A stretch of DNA of 64,000 bases. It comes from Plantago major (lineage: Eukaryota; Streptophyta; Magnoliopsida; Lamiales; Plantaginaceae). The DNA lies in assembly GCA_026545765.1 (NCBI GenBank), contig CM048841.1, positions 24,773,397 through 24,837,396 of the forward strand, read 5' to 3'. Of the stretch, positions 10,791 to 22,929 are shown in pieces. Both the position numbers and the translations under genes were made by a program. The number at the start of each line of letters is the position of its first letter. Position 1 is the first letter of the stretch. The notes under the pieces were generated by a model. That model was not told where the DNA came from and searched no databases. It worked only from the letters and a program-made list of their open reading frames with translations.

Positions 10791-13700
10791 TCAGTCTGCA
10801 AATTTCCTATCTCCAAACCTTTTTATGTCATCAGAATAATCATAAAGAAGAGTTCTGACAAGCATCTACGTGTCTCGGCAAATCCAGACTTCTTTGTAGG
10901 TTTTGGTAGGATTTTTCTTGCAAAATGCTTGACCCAGGTACTTTCCCCACTTCGGGCATGCTCTATTACGATATCGAAAGCTTGAAGTATCCATAGATAA
11001 TCTTGGATATCGATGTCACCCTTGTATTGATCTTACGCCGATAGAACGACTCATGGGTTCCACAAGTCTTGGTCTTGTGCTGTTCTGTGATATTCAATTT
11101 TGTGCACATCATCCGCTTTCCATATGGACAATCATCGAGAGGTCCTTCTTCATGGCTTGATTCTTGACAACTTCAAAATCCAACCATGCTTTGATGTGAT
11201 TGGTGTTGATCAAGGTAGGTTTATTCTTTCTCCATGCCATGAGTTGTTTATGGATTGGTTCGGAAATCTTGAATTTACCAATAGATCTTTGAAGTTCCGA
11301 ATCCAATACCCATTTTTCTTATTGATGCACACAGAGCAGAGGAATCATTGTCATTCTTCACATACTCTATTTTGCTTCTTCCGCCCGAGTGGAAGTTGAC
11401 TTTGTCTTTGCTCGACTCTCCGTCTGTTCCTTCTACATCTTGAATTCTCTTTGGGGTTGTTGCTTGAAGAACTACCACCTGGATAGACTTGGTATTTCCA
11501 TAGGGTGTTTTAGGCGCTAGTGGCTTTGGGCTCGATTAGGCTTTCAAGTTTCCTTTTTACGTGAAGAGGAGCTTCATCTTCATCGCCTCTTCATCATCTT
11601 CATCAAGATCAATTCTTGTGAGATCTTTTGACCTTCTTCATTGCCACAGGATTTCATTTGACCTTCTTCTTCTTCTTGGAAGATTCATCAATCCTCTAAC
11701 TTGTCTTCTCCTTGGAGCCTTGGTACTCCTTGGAGGTTTCGTGCCATGGCCCTTGTTACCATTTGGTTCCTTGAGGGTCTCGGGAAGCACTGGCTTGAGA
11801 AGGATTCATAGATTCGAGTGGTGGTGGAAGTTTTCTTCTTCTTCCTTCTCGGCGACATCCTCAGATTTCTTCTTGTTTTCATTTCCTTCTTCCCATTCCC
11901 CGACTTTGAGGTCCAGATTTGTACTTTCTTTCCCCTTAGTCATTGTCATGACTCAGTCTCATAAAGGAATCTGAGAGAGAGTCAAAATGCCCTTGTAAAT
12001 AGTTGTAGGCAGTGACCAACTTCTGAAGTTCGGCTTTGAGCTCCTGATTTTGTTTGATAAGTCCATTGTCCTTATCAGTGAGCTCTGCCAATGGGCCTAG
12101 GATGGCATCTGCTTTTCCAGCAGTGTAACTTGCCTCTTGAAAAGCTTTTTCAGCTAAAGACACATCATCGTCCCTTGTCATTCCGGATCTTTACGAGCAA
12201 TGATCATGCTAGTTGTTCTCTGAGTGATGAGCTCAGTGAACTTTCTCATTTCAGAGGGGACTGAGGCAATTACTTCCTTGTTTTGTGAAGACATTTCCTT
12301 ATTCAGAGTAGCTAGTACTTGGTACCTGCTCATGTACTCTTGAGAGTGGACGTTTGGCAGTTTGTTGAAGATTGTAGGAGCAATCAACTTTCTTTTTAAG
12401 TGAGAAACCGCTAGATGTTCATGGCGGTGTCCTGCCAAAGTCTTGTCTTTTTCATCATCTGAGGGAGTAGCCCAGTGATCTTCATCCTCTTGGACATTTT
12501 CATAAATTGTATCAAGTCCAGCAACCATCTCGGAGATTGGTTTCTTTCCTTTCTGGGAGGAGGATGGTGCTTCTTTCGAAGATGATGCAGCCTTAGCATC
12601 ATGCTTGTCTTCAGATACTTCTTCAGTATCGAGTTCTTTGGCGATCTCTTGGACAGCATCCCGTAGCTCGTTAACCGCAGAGTAAGCATTCATTTCTTTG
12701 AGGTATTGATCTTCTAGTTGATCAAGCCTTTCTCTGGATTGAGCTATTTCATCTTCCAGTTGAAGATGGAGTTGTTGTTCTTCTTCCAACAGTTGTCTAA
12801 GTTGAGCACTTCTGGTCTGAGTGTTTAATATTTTCTGATTGGTTTCTTCAGAAAGCTCAACTACTTGCTCAGTAGGAACTGCGTGTTGGTGAGAAGATGG
12901 ATGAGTAGATTTCTAAGGTGATGAAGACGGAGATTTCTGTGAAGTCTTCTCAGTTTGCTTTTCAGCAGCTGAGGCATTGTTTCTCTGTGAAATTCCTCCG
13001 GTTCCTGGTGCAGGAGCATCATCATCATCCTTTTTGTCATTATCATCCTTTTGGTGATGATCAGTGGGAGGTTCATCAAAGAAATTTTCATTTATTTCTT
13101 CCTCCTCATCATCTTCAGATACAAGATTGATCACTTCCGGGATAGTGATCTTCTGCCCATTAACTTCTTCTTGTTTAGAAGGTATGAATTGCAGAGTCTG
13201 GGGCAGAACTGGCTTGAATGCCATCTGTAATCTTGTCTGATCATCTGCCTGCTCAAAGGCATGTATCAAATTATGCGCCACTTCTCTGGAAAAGTCCTTG
13301 TGTAGTAGAGTCGCAATCAGTTGTTCTCAGAGCAAACATTGCTTGACATATGTTTCCAGGTCAAGAGCTCGTGCCCGTCTGGTTGGTTGATCAGTTATTC
13401 TCAATATTTCAGAGAGATCAGAGCACCTTAACTTCTGCCATTTCTTGAAGCATTGAATGTGCTTTGGCAAAGTGTGAGCTTTGAAGAAGTGAAGTAGGTC
13501 CCTTGTTTCTTCAATGGGAACCTGCTTTGCATCTGTTTGAGCCTGAAAGAAAGAGTTTGGAGTGAGTTTCAAAACTTTGGTAGATATCTGAGTAGAAGTG
13601 TAGTTTAGTTTCTGAGTTACCTGAGTATGAACATCAGGCTCAGATACTTGTTCTACTGGGACAATTGGTGTCTCAGATATCTTGTGGTGAGGTGGAGACT

Positions 13701-16185
13701 TGGAAGTCTGGTCCTCATCAACCTTTCTTTCTTGAACCTGAGAATTAACATTATCACAATATTTAGGAAATTTTTATCAAGAAGAACTTTGAATGACAAG
13801 TCAGATATCTGAGAGGTCAATTACCTCCATGGGAGGCTCAGATACTTGTCTCTCAGAGACTTGTGCAGTCTCTGGAATCTTTTCTTGTGATGAAGCCCTT
13901 GTTGCCTCATCAATTTCCATAGGTGCAGGGGATGTCACAACTTTGTCCCCTTGCACTTCTACTTCTGATTGAGCCTTCAAGTTTGAAAGCTCAGTGATGT
14001 GTGCTTCAGAAACCTTGTTGGTCTCTGGGTTTGTCTCTGGCATTTCTGCCTTATCTTCTTCCATCTCAGTTGGAGCCTGTTAGAAACATTTATCATTAAT
14101 GATCATACAAACATTTTTACTGAAAGGTTAGTTCTCTTTAAGAATCATTTACTTGTGGCACAGGCTCAGATTTCTCAAGAGTTGAGGTTGAAGGAACCTC
14201 TTTTTCAGTATCTGAGGTAAGTGTTTCAGCTTCCTCTTGTTTTTCCGTTTCTAACTCAGCCTGTAACAAAGAGATTCTTATAAGGTAACAAGATTTATAA
14301 GTATAAATTTTTTTTCACAAGGTAAGAGTTAAACCAGTCATTTACCCGAGCAATTTCAGGCTGATTGGTCTCTGGAACTTGTGACCTTTCTATACATTGG
14401 TCGTCTTGTCCCAGTTCAGTTTCTTTGTTTGAAGTTTCTGGTACTTCACACCTTTCCTGAGTATGCAACTCAGTTGCCTCCCCTGGTTGATCATTCTGAG
14501 TAGACGTCTCAGTTTGATTCCTCTCATTGAGTTGGGGAACACCTTTCAATTCAGGATTTTCTTGACATCTTGTATTGCTGGTATTTCAAAATGGAGTTCA
14601 TTTACCATTTCATCAACCACTTGTGGCTGTTGTGGTTGTTGTGGTTGTCTGGAAGCAGAAGATTGATCAGTCGAAAGTTCTTCCAGATTCTTAGATGTGG
14701 CATTTCCATCAGCATCTGCCAATACTAAGATACCACTCATCAGGGCTTTGTGAAGTCGTGCAAGAGAGTCATTCCCTGATGATGTGTTTGCACCAACAAC
14801 CTTTGCTATAGGTTCAGCAACCTGTGGTGTAGGTTTTTCTTCAGATACCTTATCACCAGTTACTTGTTCAGTAACCTTAGCCCTCTTCGATTTTTCTAGG
14901 ACTTGAGAGATGACTAGTTCATCATCTTCATCGTCAGAGCTCTCATCAGCATTGGGAACTGATTGGTCCATTATTCCTGCAGTTTCTGCAGATGGGGCTT
15001 GGTGTTTTTCACCACTTTTGGCAGTATTCATGAGTTCATCAGCAAGGCTTTCTGCATTAGTCGCAACATTTCTGAAAGCACTTTCTCTTGCTGAGTCTAC
15101 TTGTTCAGTAGGTGATAACTCTTTTGCAGCATTAATGAGTTCATCTGCCATGTTTGTAGAATTGACAACCTCTTTAGGTGTGTCTTCTGATTTGATAGCA
15201 GACTTCTTTCTTGAAGTTCTGGGCTTCTTGGTCGCAACCTTTTCTTCAGATATCTTTTCAGATTTTCTCTTTTTAGGACCTTTCTGAGACCCAGTAACCT
15301 TTTTCATCAGATTTGTATACTCATACTTGTAGAGTAAATTCTTGGCTATTTCAAATTGCCTCTCCGAGCTCAATGCCAAGCTTTTCCAGAAGTAGCATAT
15401 CTTGAGACCATATCCTCATCGTGGCCTTTGGCAGCTAGTCCTTTAACAATCTTAGGCTCAAGCCTTGAATCTTCTTCACAAATTTCATGAAGGCGTATTT
15501 TCCCGGTTGAAAGGGTTTTCCAAATTTTTGTCTTGTTGATTCAAGAAGAACATCATGATCCATCGTTCTTGGCTTATCCGGTCAAGACCTCCTTGTAGAC
15601 CATCAAAGCATCTGTGAAGAATGCAAGCCAACATCCCGGTGAACCAACATATGTCCGGTTGGATGTCGACAAGTTTGAACTTCGTGGTGTATCCGATTTC
15701 TCAAGATCACACACATCATTGTAAAGTTCTTTAACACCTTCAAGGAGTTCCTCATCCTTGGTGTTTATTTCAAAATCCTTTCCAAGATTTTGAACCTCAA
15801 ACAACTTCTGAAGTTGTTAAGTCCGAAGGATTTCCTTTCCTTGGATCGAGGTTTTGATAGACACAATTTCGGTTTTCGGATACATGTGAAATAATCTCGA
15901 GTTGTTGTAAAATTCCAACACATCAAGTGATGAAATTCCACTTGGGCGAGGATACAAAGCCCTTGATTTGTGCCTTTTCAAGCATGTCAAGAATTAGCTT
16001 TACGTCGGTTCTCTATTGCGGTGAGGTATTCCTCAACCATGGCACCACCCCAAATCATTCGTGACTTGAAGTCCAATGGTCGATTGAAAGCTCCTACCCG
16101 ATTGTTAACAATAACCAACTCGTGCTTGCTTTTCTGATGCAGTGGAGGATTGGGATTTCTGTGTAGAAGTGTTCTTGGAGGCCAT
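10791..16185 (-). pseudogene. Accessory multi-exon gene of copia A
   Basis: This gene lies between RNase H and the 3' LTR on the same strand as gag-pol. Likely GT-AG introns are 14261-14345, 14077-14152, 13738-13824 and 13543-13620. The exons between them are 108, 252 and 117 bp, all open and in phase 0. Exon 1 runs from the ATG at 16185 to 14346. Its first half resembles the 'putative plant transposon protein' domain but is shifted by small indels at about 15400-16130. Its second half (14546-15379) is open and Lys/Glu-rich. The last large exon (from 13542) has a conserved IQCFKKWQ...SEILRITDQPTRRAR block, an acidic stretch and a Gln/Glu coiled coil. It carries a TAG stop where copy B has CAG. 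ORF1 ends at 11936-11938, overlapping the ATG of a short basic ORF2 (11943) as ATGACTAA. The function is unknown. No signal peptide or membrane span was seen, which argues against a classical env. Confidence 0.7.
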
Positions 16186-16377
16186 CTCTTTATATAGTAA
16201 GAATTTGAAGCTTGTGTTTTGAAAGAGATTCGATTGAGTGATTCTTTTCAGAAAAACTTAATCAAGATTTGCAGAGATTTTAGAGAAGTTGCAGAGGATT
16301 AGGAGAAGGTTTTTGTTGTTTTGATGCAAGTTGTAATTTCGGATTAGGCAAAAGTGATTTTATTTGCCAAAATCCTG

Positions 16378-16386
16378 TATATATAG
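16378..16386 (-). promoter_or_regulatory. Putative internal TATA box for the copia A accessory gene
   Basis: The minus-strand word CTATATATA lies about 193 bp upstream of the accessory ATG. The same word occurs at the matching place in copy B, inside a block with a shared GGGATTTTGGC-like context. Confidence 0.45.
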
Positions 16387-16887
16387 CAAGTGAATCTCAA
16401 CAGACAAATACATACAAATTGATTTTGTGTATACGTATCTGTGATTTGCAAACAGGCGTGAGCAAAAGCTAGTTCGGCATTAAATGCTTAGTGGGCCATA
16501 TCTGAATGTCAACAGTCCACTATTTACTGTGAATTAATTTCTGCCGTTCAGATCAAGCGCTTGAATTCATCAAGGGTCACCATTGCTTCTCCAGCAATGA
16601 TCACAATCAACAAATGTAATTGTGCCCATTTAATGAATTTTGGCTAATAGCTATCTCAATCACAACTCTGTTGGAGCAAGGACACTGTTCGCATCTGAAT
16701 TTGTCTTATACTTGGGATTTTCCCAAGTTTTTCATCAAAATAGAAATAGTGCGAGATTCAAGAGAGTAGTTGACTGCAGATAGTTATACTATTCTCTTTT
16801 GTGTTCCCCGTTCATAGAATGATTCAGATATCTGAGTTCCCGTCTCAGAGATCTTAAGCTATATTTTTGCTCTTTAGCCTTTTTGAC

Positions 16888-17045
16888 TTCTGGGTTCCCG
16901 TTCCAGATACCTCTTCTCTCTTTTCTGGATACCCGTTACAGATACCTCTTCTCTCTTTTCTGGATACCCGTTACAGATACCTCTTCTCTCTTTTCTGGAT
17001 ACCCGTTCCAGATACCTCTTCTCTGTATGACCGTTCCAGATACCT
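16888..17045. repeat. 35-bp tandem repeat between pol and accessory gene (copia A)
   Basis: About four and a half units contain CTGGATACCCGTTCCAG followed by ATACCTCTTCTCTC. A shorter, related array lies at 34247-34333 in copy B. It sits just after the RNase H stop codon, before the accessory promoter. Confidence 0.8.
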
Positions 17046-17053
17046 GAACTTTT

Positions 17054-20000
17054 TCAGTTCATTGGTAGTTCCATTAGTCCAAGACTATGTCTTAAGGCTA
17101 AGAATCTGCTTTCTTGTAGTGGCTTAGTGAAGATATCTGCAAGTTGGTCTTCAGTCCCAATCTTGAGTATCTCTAAATTGCCCTTTTCTACATGGTCTCT
17201 GATGAAGTGATGTCTAACATCAATATGCTTTGTTCTGGCATGAAACTTAGGATTCTGTGTAATCGCAATAGCACTTGTGTTGTCACAGAAAATGAGAGTT
17301 TTCTTCTCATCGAGTCCATAGTCTTTAAGTTGTTGTTGTATCCACAGAATTTGTGTTGCACAACAACCAGCAGCAATATATTCAGCCTCTGTGGTAGAAG
17401 TTGCAATTGAGTTTTGCTTCTTGCTAAACCATGAGATAAGTCTAGTGCCCAGAAACTGACAAGTTCCTGAGGTGCTTTTCCTATCAAGCAATGATCCAGC
17501 ATAGTCAGCATCTGAGTACCCAGCTAAACTCAATTCACTTTCTTTAGGATACCGATCCTACATCTCTGTACCCTTCACATACCTTAATATTTTCATAGCA
17601 ATGTTGTAGTGTGTTTGCATTGGATTTGTGCGAAATCTAGCACATACTCAATGACATATTGAATATCGGTCTACTTGCGGTGAGGTAAAGTAGTGAACCT
17701 ATCAACTTCCTATACTTATGTTCTTCAACACTCTTATCCGATTCAAGATAGGTCATTTTGGTTCCAATGCTCATAGGTATCTTAGCATTCTTTTGAAGGC
17801 TTAAGATTGAATTTTGTGAGCATGTCTTTTGCATACTTTGTTTGACTAATGAATATTCCATCATTGAGTTGCTTGACTTGCAATCCTAGGAAATAATTCA
17901 TTTCTCCCATCATGCTCATCTCAAACTTGTTTTCATGAGATTTGCAAAGTCATTACAAAGTTGCTTGTCCTTAGATCCAAATATGATGTCATCAACATAT
18001 ATTTGAACTAAGAGTAGTTTCCATCATGATTTAAGGTAAATAAAGTTTTATCAACTTCACCTTTCTTGAAACCACTTTCGGAAGGTATTTGGCCAAAGTG
18101 TCATACCATGCTCTTGGAGCTGTTTGATCCATCTGAGCTTTACATGGTTTATAGACCATTCTACTTTACGAGGAAACTTCAAAGCCGGTGGTTGCTCAAC
18201 ATAAACTTCTTACGCAAGTTCACCGTTTAGGAATGCTTTTGACATCCATCGATAAACTTTGAAGTTTTTATTAGTCAAAGGCTAGAAAGAGTCTTATTGC
18301 ATCCAATCGGCAACGGTGCATATGACTCATCAAAATCTAAGCCTTGACCGAGTGAATCCTTGGCAACCAATCTTGCTTTGTTTACGGTTATTTCACCGGT
18401 TTCATTCATTTTGTTTACGAAAACCCACTTAGTTCCAATCACGGATATTCCTTCTATAAATGGAACTAGTTTCCGGACTTTGTTTCTCTCAAATTGATCC
18501 AACTCTTCTTGCATTGCAGAGATCCGGTCTTGGTCTCCTAATGCTTCTTCTATATTTTAGGTTCGATATTGAGATAAAACATCGAAGAGAATCGGCATTT
18601 TCAACTATTGCTCTCTAGTCCTAACACCACGATTAATTGGTCGATTATATCCTTTGTAGGATGATCTTTGATCCATTTCATCAAAGGTTTAGTGCTAGTA
18701 GGATCAATATCCGGTGATGAATGTGAATCACTAGGATTTTGATTTGATACTTTTCGATATCTAAGATATCGACATATGAGAAATGTCATGGATATCGACA
18801 CTTTTCGATGTTAGAGATATCGAGACATGTATTTCAAAGATTCTTATTTTGATACCTCTCCATGATGAAGGTTCTCGGTAACTTTGTTCCATTCGGAAAA
18901 CTCATAGGAAATTCCTCATCATGTTTGTGAGTCATCTTGTTGTTACTAGGCTTTCCAAGCTTTTCTACGTCAGAGTCATCCTCACTTTCCATAACGATGT
19001 TTTTCCTTTCTGAGGGTTCTTCTTTAGTATCCCTCAGTAATAGTTCTTTGAACTTTTCTGAGAGTTCATCAGTAGGAGGTGTTTTCTTGCTTCCTTCATA
19101 GAATACAACATGAACTGATTCTTCAATTTTCTTTGTTCTTTTGTTGTAAACTCTGTAAGCTTTGTTGTTTGTGGAATAGCCAAGAAAAACACCTTCATCT
19201 GCCTTTGGTTGAAATGTTCTCAGATAATCTTTCCCATTGTTTAGAACAAAACATCTACAACCAAATACTCTCAGATGTCTGATATTGGGGGGTCTACCAA
19301 CCAAGATTTCATAGGGGGTCCTATCATGGTTTTTGTTTATCAAGCATACATTACGAGTGTAGCGGTGTGTGTCTGACTTGACCAATATATTTCACTTATC
19401 TCGATGTCATTAGCATTGTCCTTGCGGCTTCTTTAAGGGTTCTGTTTTTCCTACGCAACACCATTTTGTTGAGGTGTTCTTACGGAGGAAAGTTGGTGTT
19501 GTATACCTTTGCAGTCTGAAACTCCTTTATGTCTTGATTGACAAACTCGGTATCATGATGCATTACGATTGCAGATACCTTTTCATTTTCATGATTTCAA
19601 GCTTTTTGACAAGTTTGGTATCTCCACCACGGCATCGATTTGTGTTTCGGAAAGACAACCCAGTGAATCTTGAAGTCATCTACAACAACGGACCATATTT
19701 CTTTCTGCATAACTAGTTACAGATGATTCAAAAGATCCATATGTAAAAGTTGCGATTGGTCTAACACTTAGAGTGTCGATTTTGGACTTGAAAGAGATCT
19801 AGATTGTTTCCCCATCCGGCGAGCAGATACTATCCTTTCCGAAAGATGTTTTGGGAAGACCAACCACTAACTCTTTCTTGGCAAGTCATTCGAGTTTTGA
19901 AATTCAAGTGACTCATTCTTTTGTGCCATAACGGTGCTCTTACGTGACAGATTGACTCACCATGAGACATTCTTGATTGTGGCGGATGCCCGATCGGCAA

Positions 20001-20639
20001 CATAAAGACTACCTTTCGCCGACCAACTAAGGTATGCTGCTTTGACTCATTGTCAATTAGTTTGCGATTTAGCTTTGAATTTTATAGTAAAACCGCATAT
20101 GCAAGCGGCTCATGCTAAATAGATTGTATTTCAAATCCTTAACATATGTCGTCGATTGATTGTTAAAGTTCCCAATTTGACGTTGCCAAATCCAGAGAGG
20201 ATTTAATTCTCCTCAAAGAAATCGATATCCGGTCTGTGTTGCAAGCTTTGTAGTCAACCAGATTTGCTTTGTCTCCTGTCATGTGCTTTCCGCATCCACT
20301 ATCAAATAGCCATTGTGCTTTAGTCCAGGAAGCATTCTGCACACAACAGGAAACATGAGATTAGGTTCTCATATCTTTGATGGAAATCGAATCAAAAGTT
20401 CTTCCAGTAGGAATCCATTTTTGAATGAATTTCTTTGAAGCATGCTTTTGTCTGACACGAACATAAGGAGGAATTCTTTTTGAATGAAGGTTATCATTAG
20501 TAAGAATTATTTTCTTCCTTGGTGTGTCCCTAGCTGCTCCATATGATACTTTCAGATACCTGTCAGGTTTCTGAGTTTGCTTTTCAGCAAACTTAGCCTT
20601 CCTTGATTTCTTCTAGCCACGGCATTGATTTTCGGTGGC
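17054..20639 (-). pseudogene. Pol region of copia A (protease, integrase, reverse transcriptase, RNase H)
   Basis: The copia order of domains is recognisable but fragmented. Protease traces with DSGCGKHMTGD-like coding lie near 20250-20300. The integrase C-terminal part is open at 18834-19385 (RTPYEILVGRPPNIRHLRVF, then FLGYS). Reverse transcriptase pieces lie at 17640-18510. An intact RNase H segment is at 17054-17533 with [16 protein letters not shown] and the terminal IGTEDQLADIFTKPL motif. Breaks cluster in patches (17530-18800 and 19380-20640). There, alignment by eye to copy B shows missing bases at CTG and CAG words, so part of the damage may be a consensus error. Some substitutions between the two copies look real. 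Confidence 0.85.
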
Positions 20640-22810
20640 TTGATTTAACTTCGCCGATAATTGCTTTGAGCAATTCTAGCCTTGACCATTGTTCTTGCTC
20701 TGCTTGTACTCATGAGCAAGTTGTTTTCCGATGCCTTTGTAGTCAATACCGTTTGAGCACTTGAAGCTATCGAGATCTTTTCTGTGACTTTGCTAGTCTG
20801 GTTGATCCATTTCTTTCGTAAAAAGTGACATGGGAGAATTTGCGGCTCTCGCAATTCTACCTTTTGAGAGACATAACCTTTGGTGTTTACACTTTTCAGT
20901 GTTGTGTTTCTTTTCAGAAACGTACCCATCAGTTTTGTTTTTGACTTGTTTTTCCCACAAAGGTTTAGTCGCAACTGCCTTTCCTTTGTCAACAATCTTT
21001 GTCTTTTCACCGATACTATAGATTGCATGGGAACCGTCTTGCTGAGTACTTACAAATGTTCTCTTTTCTTTACTCTTATTCAGAGTATTAGAGCGATCTG
21101 TCTGAGTATTCAGCCCAAGTCCTTTCTTTTCTGAAGGATCTCTTAAGTAAGATTGTACTTCAGTAAGAGTGTCACTAGCTTTGGCATAAGATTGAAAAGA
21201 TAGTTTTTTCTTCTTGAGTTCCTTGTTTTCAGAAAGAAGATTTTCATAATTCTTTCGTAACACAGCCATTGCTTCTTCATGTGACTTTTCAGTCTCAGAT
21301 ATCTGAGCTTTGAGAAATGCATTTTCAGCATCCTTTCTCTCAGATTCTTTAACTAATTGAGAATTTTCCTTTTCAAGAAAATTCTTTTCTTCTTCAAAGT
21401 TTTCGGCTCTAGCTCAGATCATTAGAAAATCTCTTTCATAGATGTCAAGTTCTTTCCTGAGATTTTCTAGATTTTTTATTTCCTCTTCATCACTTTCATA
21501 AGTGTAGCAAGAAGTATGTGTTACCTCATCAGCCATAAGACAGTTTTCTATGTTGGAGATGTACGGTCCAATTTCAGCAACTCCACACATTTCATTCTTC
21601 TTGAGGCCGAAGTTGATTATATCATGAGTAACTCCACATAGTTCTGGTGATGGTAGGGTTGAATCATCTGAATTGTCATCTTCAGAATCTGTTTCAACGT
21701 CTAGAGCATCCAGTTGAATTTGGATTTTCTTTCTTTCTTCAGTTAGCAAAGCTTTCTGGCTTCTTCTGAAGATTCTTCTATCTTTCTTGTCGCCTGTTCT
21801 TAGTTTGTTGAGGGCAGGACAATCCTTTTTGAAGTGGCCAGGTTTCTGACAATAGAAACAAATATCGTTTCCAATTTCTGCTTCCTCAGTACATGATGCT
21901 TTACGGTTGGCTTGTTCAATGAGCTCTATATTTTGTCTTGGTGATAGTTTGAGCTAGATGCTTTTTGACTTCTCTTTGGCTTTTCTTCTCTCAATTTCTC
22001 ATGACAAATTTACTCATTTGCTTTGCGGCAAGAGCATCCTCGATCTCCTCCTTGCTTTTCTTCTTTTGAAGTTTCTTGATTAACTAGAGCAACATTACGC
22101 AACTTTTCAGTTGTTTGTTCTCTGAGTTGTCTCATAGTCATGATAGCAAGATGAGAGAAAAGTTCCACTAGTGATATTTGGCATACCTTGGTTGAAATAA
22201 AAGAATTTAGTATGCTCCCGGTTGTGGTTAAGACTTGACAATAGTCTTAATCTTCTCGATCGAGAGTATCTATTGCTTTCCCAAGTCTTGCCATATCACT
22301 CATAAGAGTGGTAAATCTGAAATCAAGTTCTTCCAGAGTTTGTGGGACCTTGTTTGAAATTTTGAAATTTCAACTTTAGAACTTCGAACTTGTTTTCCTT
22401 GGTTTTCTCGATTCCGCAGATTTCTTCAATCGGTTTCGAGCAACTTTCGCGTTTAGCACCCTACAGTTTACTTGTATGTGCTCCGTGTCGATCGATGATG
22501 ATGTTACGAGCTTGACCATCCAGACGATTCCTCTTGGCATCTTCCGATGTCGAGTTCTCTGAGCTTTGGTTCGTAAATAACGTGACGATAGATCTTCCAC
22601 TAGTCGACGATCATTTGTGAAGATCCTTCGCTTTGATCTCTGTCTCTTCCACTTGAAACCTCCATGACTTGCTTAAGTTGTTGAATGATTATTGGACCAT
22701 TCTTTATTACTTCGATCATCTCGTCACTTATGGCTTCAAGGTGGAGCATCATGTTATTTTTCCATTTCTCGTAGTTCTACGGTTTGAGAACGGTGCATCA
22801 CTCGAGACAT
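20640..22810 (-). pseudogene. Gag of copia A
   Basis: The frame starts at the ATG at 22810, just inside the primer site. It encodes a UBN2-type capsid region, a CCHC zinc knuckle (coded near 21820-21860), an acidic stretch with ICGVTHDIINFG-type coding (21414-21749) and a long Lys/Glu coiled coil (20793-21269). Several frameshifts separate these pieces. In copia elements this product forms the particle that packages the element RNA. Copy B is better preserved and shows the same order. Confidence 0.8.
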
Positions 22811-22915
22811 ACACACACTTAACACACAAATTAAATAGTCCTCAAAAAAAAATGGACAAAGTTCCTTCACCTATCTGGGGATCTAGGTTCAGTGCAGAAG
22901 GCTGGTGAACCTCCT

Positions 22916-22927
22916 GCTCTGATACCA
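22916..22927 (-). other. Primer binding site of copia A
   Basis: On the minus strand TGGTATCAGAGC lies two bases inside the 5' LTR. This is the standard complement of the 3' end of plant initiator methionine tRNA used by copia elements. Confidence 0.92.
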
Positions 22928-22929
22928 CT

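Noticed and set aside
22916-22927. Possible tRNA gene near TGGTATCAGAGC
   Set aside because: Only the 12-base primer-complementary word is present, with no cloverleaf, so it is the primer binding site.
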